DNA from: Bradyrhizobium sp. 195
Lineage (GTDB): Bacteria; Pseudomonadota; Alphaproteobacteria; Rhizobiales; Xanthobacteraceae
DNA: 64,000 bases
Direction: 5' to 3'
Assembly: GCF_023101665.1 (NCBI RefSeq)
Contig: NZ_CP082162.1
Span: 310,001-374,000 of the forward strand
The translations under genes and the position numbers were made by a program. Positions within the stretch are counted from its first letter, which is position 1; each line of letters begins with the position of its first letter. Below the pieces are notes generated by a model. It did not search any database. It was not told the DNA's origin and was given only the letters and a program-made list of their open reading frames with translations. This document shows, piece after piece, positions 25,715-34,846 of this stretch.

Positions 25715-26799
25715 TCTGCTGCCTCGATCCGCGAGCTGCTGGCGACAAAGAGATCATCGAACTGGCGTGCGCGTTGTCGATAGGTGTGCTGGCTGAGGAT
25801 ACGGGCGCGCGCGCGGTGGGCGATCGCCTGCGCTCGATCGGGATTCAGCGCGGCGAGATGCTCTGCGACCTCATCGCCGTTTGCGGCGACAAGGACTTCG
25901 CGACCAGGTTCGAGAAAGTGGTCGATGCCCTCCCATTGGTCGGTGATCAAGCATGCGCCGGCGCCGACCGCCTCGAACACGCGTGTCGGCGGCGAGAACC
26001 CGTAGCGCGCCATGCTGTCACGGTTGACATTCAACGTGGCGAGCGCGGAGCAGAAGAAGGCGTTGTGGTCGCCGGTCCCGACATGGCTGACCTTGCGAAG
26101 ATTGGCTGACGTGTCCTTGCTTTCCCAGCCGGAGCCGCCCAGCACGAACGTCTTGTCGGGCACTTGACGTGCAACGTCGAGAAAGAAGCGTTCGACGCGC
26201 TGCTCGCGATCGGGCAGCCGGTTCGCCAGCAAGCTCAGATCGCAGGCGAAGCGTCGGTCTGGCGGCGCGGGAAAATGAGTCGCGGGGTCGAGTGCGTTGT
26301 AGATGGGAACACAGTCCTTGGCGCCCATGCGGCGGTAGGTGGACACAACTCCATCGCCCCCGCCATAGGTCAGGACCATGTCATAGGAGGGGATCGCGCG
26401 ACGCAGATGATGCTGCGCATGGCTTTCCATCGCCTCGAGTGTGGCCGGAGCATCGACGTCCCAATAAATCCGCATGGCTCGCGACGGCAGTTCGGCGATT
26501 GCGTTCTCCAATTCCTGATCGAAGACGCCGACGCCGCTGGCCTTGATCAGCATGTCAGCCGATTGTGCCGCGACATCGAGCGAGCCGCGCCAGCCGTCCA
26601 CAGTTGCGGGATAGACGACCACCCGGGCCCAGTCCGGATCGCCGATGTCGCGGTGAGCTTGGCGTTCGAAGGCGTCAGGCTCGAAGAAGGTAATGTCATG
26701 ACCGAGTGCCGCAATCTCCTTCAGCATGCCACGGTAGTAGGTAGCGGCGCCATTCCAGTACGACGACACGAGGCTGGATCCGAAGAAGCAGATCTTCAT
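25711..26799 (-). CDS. CgeB-type glycosyltransferase
   Basis: 362 aa, second CgeB-like enzyme in tandem. It starts MKICFFGSSLVSSYWNGAAT and has TFFEPDAFER, IYWDVDAPATLEAM, LTYGGGDGV and, in the donor-binding half, FSPPTRVFEAVGAGACLITD. The 5' limit is set by the ATGA overlap with the gene upstream (26796-26799); the frame open to 26955 is out-of-gene. It shares fold and gene context with its neighbours but is only moderately similar, suggesting different acceptors. Confidence 0.84.
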   Translation of the reverse strand: MKICFFGSSLVSSYWNGAATYYRGMLKEIAALGHDITFFEPDAFERQAHRDIGDPDWARVVVYPATVDGWRGSLDVAAQSADMLIKASGVGVFDQELENAIAELPSRAMRIYWDVDAPATLEAMESHAQHHLRRAIPSYDMVLTYGGGDGVVSTYRRMGAKDCVPIYNALDPATHFPAPPDRRFACDLSLLANRLPDREQRVERFFLDVARQVPDKTFVLGGSGWESKDTSANLRKVSHVGTGDHNAFFCSALATLNVNRDSMARYGFSPPTRVFEAVGAGACLITDQWEGIDHFLEPGREVLVAANGDEVAEHLAALNPDRAQAIAHRARARILSQHTYRQRARQFDDLFVASSSRIEAAE

Positions 26800-27926
26800 G
26801 CGACGGCTCCGATGCGCGGCTGTGGCTCTGACGAGCGATTGGAATTGCGGATGCCCGCCACGATTTCGACGAGCTGCTCGGCGCGATGGCGGCAGGTATG
26901 GCGTTCTCTGATCGTCTTCAGGCCTCTCTCGACCATCGCGGACGCCAACTCCCAATCATCGAGAACGGTACGAAGCGAGCGCTTCATCTGTGCGCCATCG
27001 CCGACGCTCAGATAGGCGCCCTCTGGGAATAGAGATTCGGCATCTGACCAGGGCGCCGAGACCAGAGGGATACCGCAGGCCAATGCTTCGAACACGCGGA
27101 TGGTTGGAATGCCCGGAAGGAGGCGCACATAAGGCCCGCGCGGCACATGGACCGTTGCGCGTGCGCCCGCGAAAGCGACAGGAGCCCAATGGGCCGGTAG
27201 CCAGCCGCCATTGCGGATACCTGCGCCCCTGATCGTCTGGAGCGCGGCGCCCGAATATCTCACGCCGAAGACGCTCGCGCGAAGCTTCAGCTCCGCGGCC
27301 GGCCCGATCAGGAATTCGTTGAGCTCAGCGCTGCGTTCGCCATCGCCCCAGTTGCCGATCCAGACCATGTCGTCGGTCCGTTCGATCTGCCGCAGCGGGT
27401 GATACAGGGCGATATCAGCGCCCTCATGCCAGGTGAAAGCACGGTTAGCCCAGCCGAGCTTCAGATAGATCTGCTGAAGTACCTCGCCGAAGGCGAGGAC
27501 GCCGTCAAATCCGTCGAGATCGAATTGCGCCAGTTCCTCGGGGGCGCTGACTGCACGATGGTGAGTGTCGTGGAACAGGAGCGTGAATGCGGCGCCGTGC
27601 GCTCGCTTGCCTCCGATTCGAGCGATCAGATCAGGCGAATTCCATTCGTGAACGATGACGAGATCCGCGCCATCGAGCGCGCGGTCAAGATCGAGGCTGG
27701 CGTCGTAGCCGCGGATGTCGATGCCGGGGAAGAGCGCGGGGATGTCCTCCATCGCATGACTGCCCCCCTCGCGGATCGCATTAAGCCGGCTCCAGCCGTC
27801 GATCGGTTCGTACACGACAACGTCGTGGCCCAGAGCATGCAGTTCGCGCGCATAGCCGCGCAGGAAATGCGCGTTGCCGTTGTTCCAGCACGAGGTGAAG
27901 GCGTGATAGAACAGAATGCATTTCAT
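26796..27926 (-). CDS. CgeB-type glycosyltransferase
   Basis: 376 aa, third CgeB-like enzyme. It opens MKCILFYHAFTSCWNNGNAH, then VVVYEPIDGWSR, LLFHDTHHRAVSAPEELAQF and MVWIGNWGDGERSAEL. The donor site is IPTIRVFEALACGIPLVSA. Like the others it lacks a signal peptide or membrane segment, so it acts in the cytoplasm or peripherally. Start and stop overlap both neighbours by four bases, a strongly coupled arrangement. Confidence 0.84.
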   Translation of the reverse strand: MKCILFYHAFTSCWNNGNAHFLRGYARELHALGHDVVVYEPIDGWSRLNAIREGGSHAMEDIPALFPGIDIRGYDASLDLDRALDGADLVIVHEWNSPDLIARIGGKRAHGAAFTLLFHDTHHRAVSAPEELAQFDLDGFDGVLAFGEVLQQIYLKLGWANRAFTWHEGADIALYHPLRQIERTDDMVWIGNWGDGERSAELNEFLIGPAAELKLRASVFGVRYSGAALQTIRGAGIRNGGWLPAHWAPVAFAGARATVHVPRGPYVRLLPGIPTIRVFEALACGIPLVSAPWSDAESLFPEGAYLSVGDGAQMKRSLRTVLDDWELASAMVERGLKTIRERHTCRHRAEQLVEIVAGIRNSNRSSEPQPRIGAVA

Positions 27927-29035
27927 GCGCGCACCTCCAGCGGGCCGGCCGGCGCGACCAAGTGGTGTGATGCGACCAGACTTTCATAGAGCCGAAGATA
28001 AGCGTTCGTCATTCGCGTGAGTGAACAAGTCAGGGAGTGCTCATAGGCGGAGCGTTGCAGTCGCGCTCGCTGGATTTCGTCGGCGCAAAGGGTTGCGATT
28101 GCGCGATGAAGCGCCTCGCTGTCGGTCGGATCGAAGAACAGGGCCGCTCCGCTCCACAACTCGCGGAAACTGGGGATGTCCGACAGGACGAGCGCGCAGC
28201 CTGCCGAAGCCGCTTCCAGAACCGAAAGACCGAATGGTTCGTAGAGCGCCGGACTGACGAAGATCGCCGCGTGCCGAAGGCGCGCGCCCATGGCATCGTG
28301 CGACAACTCCCCAAGCCAGGAGACACCCGTGGAGAGGCGTGGATCCGTCGGGCCGGCGGCCTCAATCGGCCAGCTCAGTCCGGGCGCGGCCGCAACGAGG
28401 GCCTCGATGTTCTTGGCGCGGTCCCACAATCGTCCGGCCGCCAAAATCAGTTCCTGCTTTCGACCCGTGGGGTCGCGAGGCGCAATCCCATTCCAGATCA
28501 CGGCGCCGCGCGATTGAGGACGGTAGATGGCGGCGATATCGTCGTGAAAAGCTCGACTTGGACACACCCATGCCGTCGCAGTGTCGAGCGCCGTCTTGAC
28601 GTGCTCAGTGTAGCGGCGCCATCGGAGCTCGGTAAGCCACGTCGTATCTCGGCAGGCCAGCGCCCAGGAATTGACGCAGGAATGAGCGACCAGGACGGTG
28701 GGAGCACGCCAGGCGAAGCTCGCCTCGCGAAAGCTGTTGAGATGGACGACATCGGGTTCGAACCTGCGTTCGAGTTCAGCGAGGACGCGCCTGGCTTCGG
28801 CGATGTTCCGTCCTTCCGGGTCCTGCCATTCCAGCGCGAGGTCCGTCTCGACCAGACGCACTCCGGGATCGCGGAGCATCGCATGCTGATCGGTGCGAGC
28901 GCGGGGACCAAGCGTCACGAGACAAACGGCAGCGCCCGATTCCGCGAACCTGGATGCAAGGGCGCAGGAATAGGTCCACACGCCTCCGACCGTGTCGGTG
29001 GTCATCAGAATTCTGATCGGCGCACTTCGACTCAT
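27923..29035 (-). CDS. Glycosyltransferase family 4 protein
   Basis: 370 aa retaining GT-B glycosyltransferase. N-terminal acceptor domain RILMTTDTVGGVWTYSCALA, then LAAGRLWDRAKNIEAL and the GT4 donor motif EPFGLSVLEAASAGCALVLS (E-x7-E). The His of the acceptor side lies in VAHSCVNSW. ATG 29035 was chosen for its ATGA overlap with the radical SAM stop. Sugar specificity cannot be predicted. Confidence 0.9.
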   Translation of the reverse strand: MSRSAPIRILMTTDTVGGVWTYSCALASRFAESGAAVCLVTLGPRARTDQHAMLRDPGVRLVETDLALEWQDPEGRNIAEARRVLAELERRFEPDVVHLNSFREASFAWRAPTVLVAHSCVNSWALACRDTTWLTELRWRRYTEHVKTALDTATAWVCPSRAFHDDIAAIYRPQSRGAVIWNGIAPRDPTGRKQELILAAGRLWDRAKNIEALVAAAPGLSWPIEAAGPTDPRLSTGVSWLGELSHDAMGARLRHAAIFVSPALYEPFGLSVLEAASAGCALVLSDIPSFRELWSGAALFFDPTDSEALHRAIATLCADEIQRARLQRSAYEHSLTCSLTRMTNAYLRLYESLVASHHLVAPAGPLEVRA

Positions 29036-30318
29036 GAAGCCCCCTGGAGTTCGAGGGCATCGAGCGGAACCGGGCGGTCGTTCTGCACGTCGCTGAACTG
29101 GTTGAACATGGTGAGATAGTGTCGGTGCGCGCGCTCCCAAGCGAAGTCGTCAGGCTCGCCCCAGAGCTTCCGGTAGTCCGGCGAGCCTGGATAGGGATAC
29201 AGGGGTACCGGATCGTTCGCCCAGATCCCGGCATTCTGCATTGTGCGGCGCCAGCGTTGTACGACCGGGGCGTCGTCTTCGGGCACCTCGATCAAATTGG
29301 CCTGCACGAACGGGACGTGGCGCCGGGCTTCGACGAGGCGACCGGCGAGCTGATCCGTGCTCATCTTGCATTGTTTTGCGAGCGCCGAGCGGCCTTCGAC
29401 AGTCAGGCTCTCGATACCCGCTTCGATCGAAACGCAGCCGGCGCGGCCAAGCAGGGCGAGCATGTCCGGTTTCCAGAGGTCGATGCGGGTCTGGACGCCG
29501 AACTTGATGCCGCGGCTGGTCAGTCCTTGCAGCAACTCGGCGTTGGGGAGGAAGATCTCGTCGATGAAGTAGAGATACTCGATGCCTTGATTCCGCAGGC
29601 CGTCGATCTCGTCGAGAATGACGGCCGCCGGCCGCTTGCGATAGGCATTGCGGAAGTTTTCCTTGGCGCAGAACGTGCAGTTGTAGGGACAGCCACGCGA
29701 GGCCTCGACCTCGGCCCCGGGAGCGGCCGGCTCGGCCTCGAAGCGATGATGGTGGTGGTGATGGCGCCGGATCATCTCGGCGGGCCAGTCGAGCGCGGGC
29801 TGATCCGTGAAACTGGCCGCTTGCGGACCGCCATTAACCCGCAGCCCAGCACCATCGGCGAAGCACAGACCCGGAAAATCGCGCTCACCATTGGCAAGAC
29901 GCAGAACGGACGCTTCACACTCGCCCATTACGATGATGTCGACGCCAAGCTTCTTCAAGGCCGCACGGGGTGTGGTCGAGCCGTGCGGCCCTACCGCGAT
30001 CAGCATCGGCGCAAGGTTGCGCATGGCCCGCGCGAGTTGTTGCGGTACGCGCAGCTCCGGCGGTGCGCAGCGCCAGAATAGGTAGGTCGGCGCAGTCGTG
30101 ATGACGATCTGATCCGGCCCGAACGCCTGTAGCTCGGCCTCGATATCCCGATGTGAGAGGTCGAACATGTGGGCATCGAGCAGCAGCGTCTTGTGCTCGG
30201 CGGCCTTCAGATAGTGCTCGCTGATCCCGAGCTCGAGCGGAAGGTGAGGGGACCGGCATCCGAAATAGATGCTGCCAGCAAAATCCCAATTCGGATTGAT
30301 GAGAGCGACTCGCGTCAT
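29032..30318 (-). CDS. B12-binding domain radical SAM protein with natural His6 tract
   Basis: 428 aa. Residues 1-150 form the cobalamin-binding-type Rossmann domain (VALINPNWDFAGSIYF, LLLDAHMFDL, MLIAVGPHGS, VMGECEASVL). The radical SAM core has C210-x3-C214-x2-C217 (CPYNCTFC). A hexahistidine run lies at 186-191, in the linker just before the core. Such enzymes methylate unactivated carbon or rearrange rings. Close relatives are found in oligosaccharide clusters with the methyltransferase type seen at 34843. The substrate is probably a sugar nucleotide or glycoside. The start is fixed by an ATGA overlap with the epimerase gene. Confidence 0.88.
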   Translation of the reverse strand: MTRVALINPNWDFAGSIYFGCRSPHLPLELGISEHYLKAAEHKTLLLDAHMFDLSHRDIEAELQAFGPDQIVITTAPTYLFWRCAPPELRVPQQLARAMRNLAPMLIAVGPHGSTTPRAALKKLGVDIIVMGECEASVLRLANGERDFPGLCFADGAGLRVNGGPQAASFTDQPALDWPAEMIRRHHHHHHRFEAEPAAPGAEVEASRGCPYNCTFCAKENFRNAYRKRPAAVILDEIDGLRNQGIEYLYFIDEIFLPNAELLQGLTSRGIKFGVQTRIDLWKPDMLALLGRAGCVSIEAGIESLTVEGRSALAKQCKMSTDQLAGRLVEARRHVPFVQANLIEVPEDDAPVVQRWRRTMQNAGIWANDPVPLYPYPGSPDYRKLWGEPDDFAWERAHRHYLTMFNQFSDVQNDRPVPLDALELQGAS

Positions 30319-31376
30319 GCCAGCGCCTCGCAATTGCCTGGTGTACCGAAGCGGCTGTCGAGCCAGCCGTGAAGCGAGCGCAAACCGTCGCCGATGGACA
30401 GCTGAGGCGTCCAGCCGATCGCGGCGGACAGCGCCCGCGTGTCGGTAACGTACCAAGGCTGATCGCCCGGCCGCCAATCTGCAAAGCGATATGCGAGCTT
30501 GCGACCGGTGAGGTCGGTGATGCGGTCGATCAACTCCATAAGGCTGATCGCGTTGGCCGGGCCGCCGCCGAGATTGAACACGCGGCCGCGAACCATCGCG
30601 ATGTGGTCGAGAGCCGCGAGCCAGGCGTTCGCGGCGTCTGCCACGTGGAGCGCGTCCCGAACCTGGTGGCCGTCGCCGTAGATTGTCAGGGGATTGCCGC
30701 GGATGGCGCTGAGCAGGAAATGAGCGATCCAGCCCTGGTCCTCGGTCCCGAACTGACGCGGCCCGTAGATGCAGCTCATCCGCAGAACGACAGTCTGCAG
30801 CCCGAAGACCCTGGCGTAGTCATGGACGTATTGATCTGCCGTGCCCTTGGAGCACCCGTACGGGCTGTAAAAATCAAGCGCCGCATTCTCGGAGATGCCG
30901 TCGGTCAGCAGGCTGCTATTCGGCGTGTAGCGCCGGCCGGTCCGAGTGATCTCGTTGTCGTCGATCAGCCGACCATAGACCTTGTTTGTGGAGGCGAAGA
31001 TGACGGGCGCCGTGCTGTTGTGCAGACGGACCGCTTCGAGCACGTTCAGCGTGCCGCGCGCATTGATCTCGAAATCGCCTGCGGGGTCGGCCATGCTATC
31101 CGTGACGGCCACTTGGGCTGCAAGATGCAGCACCGCGCGGACCTCCCGCACGGCATCGATCACCGGAATCGGCTCGCGGATATCGGCGACGGTGATTGTG
31201 ACGCGCTCGCCATGCCGGGACTTGAGCCATTGGGCGTTCTCGCGTACCCCGGCGCGAGCGAGATTGTCCAGTACAAGGACGCGGTCGCCGCGCGCCGCAA
31301 GACGGTCGGCGAGATTGCAGCCGATGAAACCGCAGCCACCTGTAATCAGCACGGGCCTGTTGTCTCGCTCACTCAT
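30315..31376 (-). CDS. NAD-dependent sugar epimerase (CDP-paratose 2-epimerase-like)
   Basis: 353 aa extended SDR: GGCGFIGCNLADRLA at the N-terminus, ASTNKVYG, SPYGCSKGTADQYVHDYAR (YxxxK) and RMSCIYGPRQFGTEDQGW. The STNKVYG and long DFYSPYGCSKG segments are characteristic of the TyvE/CDP-paratose epimerase-like branch rather than GalE. It should act on a nucleotide sugar in the cytoplasm. The start overlaps the upstream stop as TGATG (31374-31378); the larger open frame before it is out of register. Confidence 0.87.
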   Translation of the reverse strand: MSERDNRPVLITGGCGFIGCNLADRLAARGDRVLVLDNLARAGVRENAQWLKSRHGERVTITVADIREPIPVIDAVREVRAVLHLAAQVAVTDSMADPAGDFEINARGTLNVLEAVRLHNSTAPVIFASTNKVYGRLIDDNEITRTGRRYTPNSSLLTDGISENAALDFYSPYGCSKGTADQYVHDYARVFGLQTVVLRMSCIYGPRQFGTEDQGWIAHFLLSAIRGNPLTIYGDGHQVRDALHVADAANAWLAALDHIAMVRGRVFNLGGGPANAISLMELIDRITDLTGRKLAYRFADWRPGDQPWYVTDTRALSAAIGWTPQLSIGDGLRSLHGWLDSRFGTPGNCEALA

Positions 31377-32488
31377 CACGCAACCAATCCTCGTTGCAGC
31401 AGCTCTCCGGTGGCCCGTTCCGCCTGATCGTCGGCGATCTGGTCCGCCAGGTACTCCGCGAGTTCTCCAAGACCGTCCTTGAAAGCGACGTGCGGCTCGA
31501 AACCGAGCAGATCGCGCGATTTGCCGATGTCGGCGAAGCAGTGGCGGATATCGCCGGCGCGGTATTTCCGCGTGATCTCGGGCGCGATGTCGCGACGGCT
31601 CATCACATCGGCGAGATCCTCGGCGACGGACAGGATCGTGCGGCTCTGGCCGGAGCCGACATTGAAGACATCCTGGGTGTGGTCGGCTTCGAGTGCCATG
31701 CGGCAGGCACGGGCGACGTCGTGGACATGGACGAAATCGCGACGCTGCAGGCCGTCTTCGAAGACGAGCGGCGGCCGGCGGTTGAGCAGCCGTGCCGCAA
31801 AGATAGCGAGCACTCCGGTGTAGGGATTGGAGAGAGCCTGGCGCGGGCCGAACACGTTGAAGAAGCGTAAGGCCACCGTCGAAATGCCGTATGCCTTGCC
31901 CGTGATCAGGCACATACGCTCCTGGGCATATTTATTCAGCGCGTAAATCGAGCTGAGCGACGGCTGCTTCGTCTCCGGGGTGGACACGGGATGGAGCGGA
32001 TCGCCCGCGGTGTCCCGCAATTCCCATTCTCCCTTCCGCAGCTGCTCGATCGGCCGTTCATCGCAGGCGATAACGCTCGCGTCCGCTCCACGATAGAGGC
32101 CCTCGCCATAGATGCTCATGGACGATGCGACTACCAGCCGTTCGACCGGGCGTTTGGATAGCGCCTGCAACAGCACTGCGGTACCGAGTTCGTTGGTGCG
32201 AACATAAGGTTCGATATCGTACATGCTCTGGCCTACGCCCACCGCCGAAGCGAGATGCAGAACCATGTCGGCGCCGCGCAGGGCCTGCTCGACTGCGAAG
32301 GAGTCGGTGACATCGCCGACGACGAGCTCCGCCTCGTCGGCAAGATAGGCGGGTCGCTGACGATTGCCGCCGTGAACCTGCGGACAGAGATTGTCGAGAA
32401 GCCGTACGTCATAACCAGCGGCAAGCAGCGCGTCGGCCGCGTGCGAGCCGATGAATCCCGCGCCTCCAGTAATCAATACCCGAGTCAT
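31376..32488 (-). CDS. NAD-dependent nucleotide-sugar epimerase/dehydratase
   Basis: 370 aa extended [63 protein letters not shown] (YxxxK) and RFFNVFGPRQALSNPYTGV. It has an insert around residues 135-170 with a Cys (VIACDERP), as in 4-epimerases of the GalE/dTDP-rhamnose epimerase type. It is the first gene of the seven- to eight-gene downstream half of the glycan cluster and is preceded by a 211-base non-coding region with a GGAAC promoter. Confidence 0.87.
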   Translation of the reverse strand: MTRVLITGGAGFIGSHAADALLAAGYDVRLLDNLCPQVHGGNRQRPAYLADEAELVVGDVTDSFAVEQALRGADMVLHLASAVGVGQSMYDIEPYVRTNELGTAVLLQALSKRPVERLVVASSMSIYGEGLYRGADASVIACDERPIEQLRKGEWELRDTAGDPLHPVSTPETKQPSLSSIYALNKYAQERMCLITGKAYGISTVALRFFNVFGPRQALSNPYTGVLAIFAARLLNRRPPLVFEDGLQRRDFVHVHDVARACRMALEADHTQDVFNVGSGQSRTILSVAEDLADVMSRRDIAPEITRKYRAGDIRHCFADIGKSRDLLGFEPHVAFKDGLGELAEYLADQIADDQAERATGELLQRGLVA

Positions 32489-32603
32489 TCATCGCTCCCT
32501 GCCGTCATGGGACCGATCCTTTCGGGATCGATCGATGATGAGAGTTGAAGCGCGCTTCTGCTTGGTCGGGCGACCGCACGCGCCAGTCACGTCTGGGAGT
32601 TAG

Positions 32604-32628
32604 AAGCGGTGCAAGGAATGTTCGTTCC
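32604..32628 (-). promoter_or_regulatory. GGAAC-N16-GCTT promoter upstream of the second glycan operon
   Basis: Minus-strand GGAAC (32624-32628) and GCTT (32604-32607). The extended string GGAACGAACATnCCTT is shared with the INO1 promoter at 39263-39287, and an AACGTACAAACG motif (32634-32645) recurs at 5197-5208. The rest of the 32489-32699 gap is AT-richer non-coding DNA. Confidence 0.5.
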
Positions 32629-32699
32629 TTTGAAACGTACAAACGAAAATTTCTCTAACCTGGATCAATAGCAAAGGTGAATCGCCGGATTATCAAATG

Positions 32700-33905
32700 T
32701 TAGAAGCTTGCGCCGTGAAGCGGTGTGTCGAGACCAAGGTGCTTCGCAACGGTCGCACCGATGTCGGCAAAGCTGGTGCGCCGGCCGATGGGCGATGTCG
32801 ATCCAACACCGCGAGCCAGGATCGGCACCTGTTCGCGCGTGTGATCCGATCCGCTCCAGGTCGGATCACAGCCATGGTCGGCGGTGATGATCAGGAGATC
32901 GTCATTACGCAGGCGGTTCAGCAGATCGGGGAGGCGCGCGTCGAATGCTTCCAGCGCTGCTGCATAACCGGCTACGTCGCGGCGGTGTCCGTAGAGCGTG
33001 TCGAAGTCGATGAAGTTCGCGAACAGCAGGCCGCCATCCGCAAGGCCGGCCAGTTCTGCGAGCGTAGCGTCGAAAAGCGCTTCATTGCCGTCTCCGCGCT
33101 TGTTCCGTCCGGTGCTGCGATGGGCGAAGATGTCGTCGATCTTTCCGATAGTAACCACATCGCGGCCCGCCCCTTCGGCAAGATCGAGGACCGTCCGCTC
33201 CGGCGGCGGTACGGAAAAGTCGCGGCGATGCGCAGTTCGCTTGAAATCGCACGCCGACGTGCCCACGAACGGCCGCGCGATGACCCGCCCGATGTTGAGG
33301 GGATCGACGAGCCGTCGCGCAATCGTGCAGACCTCGCAAAGACGATCCAGCCCGAAGGTTACTTCATGGGCGGCAATCTGGAACACGCTGTCGGCGGAGG
33401 TGTAGCAGATCGGCTCGCCGCTCCGCATGTGGCGCTCGCCGAATTCGGCGATGATCGCGGTTCCCGAAGCGTGGCAGTTCCCAAGGATGCCGGGAAGGGC
33501 AGCTTCTGCGCCGAGGCGCTCGATCAGGTCGGGCGGGAAGCACGGCACGGACTTGGGGAAGTAACCCCAGTCGAACGGCACTGGCACGCCCGCAATCTCC
33601 CAGTGACCTGAGGGCGTGTCCTTGCCCTTTGAGATCTCGCTGGCGCAGCCGTAGTGAGGATGCTCGACCGGGGCGTCCAGCGCCGGTGGTATGCGACCCG
33701 TGGCGAGACGGCAGGCCGCGCCGAGGCCAAGCGCCACCAGATTGGGAAGCCGCAACGGTCCCCCACGCCGCGAATTGTCCGCTTTGCCCGCTGCACAGGC
33801 CTCGGCGATGTGTCCAACCGTATCGGCGCCTTCATCGCCATAGCGATCGGCGTCCGGCGCGGCGCCGATCCCGACCGAATCCATCACGAGGATCAGGGCA
33901 CGCAT
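32700..33905 (-). CDS. deoB: Phosphopentomutase
   Basis: 401 aa alkaline-phosphatase-superfamily enzyme interconverting ribose (or deoxyribose) 1- and 5-phosphate with Mn. Motifs are [16 protein letters not shown] at the start, [13 protein letters not shown], the phospho-acceptor region, [14 protein letters not shown] and [20 protein letters not shown]. Length is normal. It overlaps the preceding glycosidase gene by 13 bases, unusual company for a nucleoside-salvage enzyme. It may here supply a pentose phosphate for glycan synthesis (inference). Confidence 0.93.
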   Translation of the reverse strand: MRALILVMDSVGIGAAPDADRYGDEGADTVGHIAEACAAGKADNSRRGGPLRLPNLVALGLGAACRLATGRIPPALDAPVEHPHYGCASEISKGKDTPSGHWEIAGVPVPFDWGYFPKSVPCFPPDLIERLGAEAALPGILGNCHASGTAIIAEFGERHMRSGEPICYTSADSVFQIAAHEVTFGLDRLCEVCTIARRLVDPLNIGRVIARPFVGTSACDFKRTAHRRDFSVPPPERTVLDLAEGAGRDVVTIGKIDDIFAHRSTGRNKRGDGNEALFDATLAELAGLADGGLLFANFIDFDTLYGHRRDVAGYAAALEAFDARLPDLLNRLRNDDLLIITADHGCDPTWSGSDHTREQVPILARGVGSTSPIGRRTSFADIGATVAKHLGLDTPLHGASF

Positions 33906-34846
33906 GTCGGCTCTCTGGTTGCTGGCTGCGGGCTTGCCACGGAAGACGCGACCCCGGTCTTGGCGCAGTAGCGCTCGACCATCAAGGCGCAGAAGTCCGC
34001 GAACTCGTTCGCATCGACCGGTGGGCTGGTATGGTGAGGTTCGAGACCGCGATGCTCCGGCGTGAAGCAGAAGGTCACCGTGACTTGAAACTCGGCGAGC
34101 GCATCCATCTGGCGGTCGAACCAATCAAGCGCATTGGGGCGAAAGCTGTCGGCCCAGGACAGTCCGGTCCGCAAATGCGCCACGCCGAGACGGCGCATCC
34201 AGCGCACGGCATCATCAAGTCGATGGTCCTCGAAGTGGAACCATTGGCACAGGCCCATTGCCGGTGCACATTGGCCGAACAGGTCGGCTGAAGCTTTCGG
34301 CGTGCCGTCTTCACGAAGCAGACCCATGTGGAAGTGGCGATAGTATGAGGAGCCCTCCGCTTCCTTGTGCCGGGTGGTGGCCTCCCAGCTCGAGGGCAGA
34401 TCGTAGAGGCTGTACCAGTGGATACGCGGTGCGCGGCCAGTCAGGAGTTCGGCGGTGCGGCTGAGGCCCCAGGCCTGCACTTCTTCGGCGCCGAAGGATG
34501 AGACGCCGACCTCGGTAACCCAGACCGGCAGCGAGGTAACCGCTTTGATCTCGTCGATCTTGGCCGGCCATTCCCCGATCTGCCACAGATTCCAGTCGAG
34601 CGGAAAGCCGTGCACGGCGACCGCGTCGACGTGATCGAGTACGCCGCGTGTCTGCATGCTGCGCATGAAAGCGGGATCGATCGGCGAGATGCCGCCGAGT
34701 ACGCGGGGCAAGATCGGATGCGCGCTGCGGATCGATTTTCCGGCGGCAATGGCCAGGTTCGCGAACATCGCCCAGTCCGGATCAATCAGGATGTCCCAAT
34801 GCGACTTGTTGTTCGGCTCGTTCCAGATCTTCGCAGCTTCGATCAT
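33893..34846 (-). CDS. Glycoside hydrolase, GH-A-type, with circularly permuted motif order
   Basis: 317 aa, about one TIM barrel. The acid/base motif KIWNEPNN lies at residues 7-13 and the nucleophile region WVTEVGVSS at 109-117 (E10 and E112). In GH-A enzymes about 130 residues (strands 1-3) normally precede the N-E-P motif. Here that type of sequence comes after the catalytic half: [16 protein letters not shown] (220-235), [13 protein letters not shown] (255-267) and the helix [13 protein letters not shown] (281-293). Joining the C-terminus to the N-terminus would restore the usual order. Annotated relatives are called beta-xylosidases. The start is fixed by an ATGA overlap with the methyltransferase. 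No signal peptide, so it is cytoplasmic. Confidence 0.75.
   Translation of the reverse strand: MIEAAKIWNEPNNKSHWDILIDPDWAMFANLAIAAGKSIRSAHPILPRVLGGISPIDPAFMRSMQTRGVLDHVDAVAVHGFPLDWNLWQIGEWPAKIDEIKAVTSLPVWVTEVGVSSFGAEEVQAWGLSRTAELLTGRAPRIHWYSLYDLPSSWEATTRHKEAEGSSYYRHFHMGLLREDGTPKASADLFGQCAPAMGLCQWFHFEDHRLDDAVRWMRRLGVAHLRTGLSWADSFRPNALDWFDRQMDALAEFQVTVTFCFTPEHRGLEPHHTSPPVDANEFADFCALMVERYCAKTGVASSVASPQPATREPTCVP

Noticed and set aside
28037..29119. 360-codon plus-strand frame opposite the GT4 gene
   Set aside because: The minus strand carries a full GT4 signature and overlaps both neighbours; the antisense frame is a codon-bias shadow.
29746..29763. Hexahistidine as cloning-vector or tag contamination
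   Set aside because: The codons sit inside a continuous native gene, in a domain linker, with no vector sequence around them.
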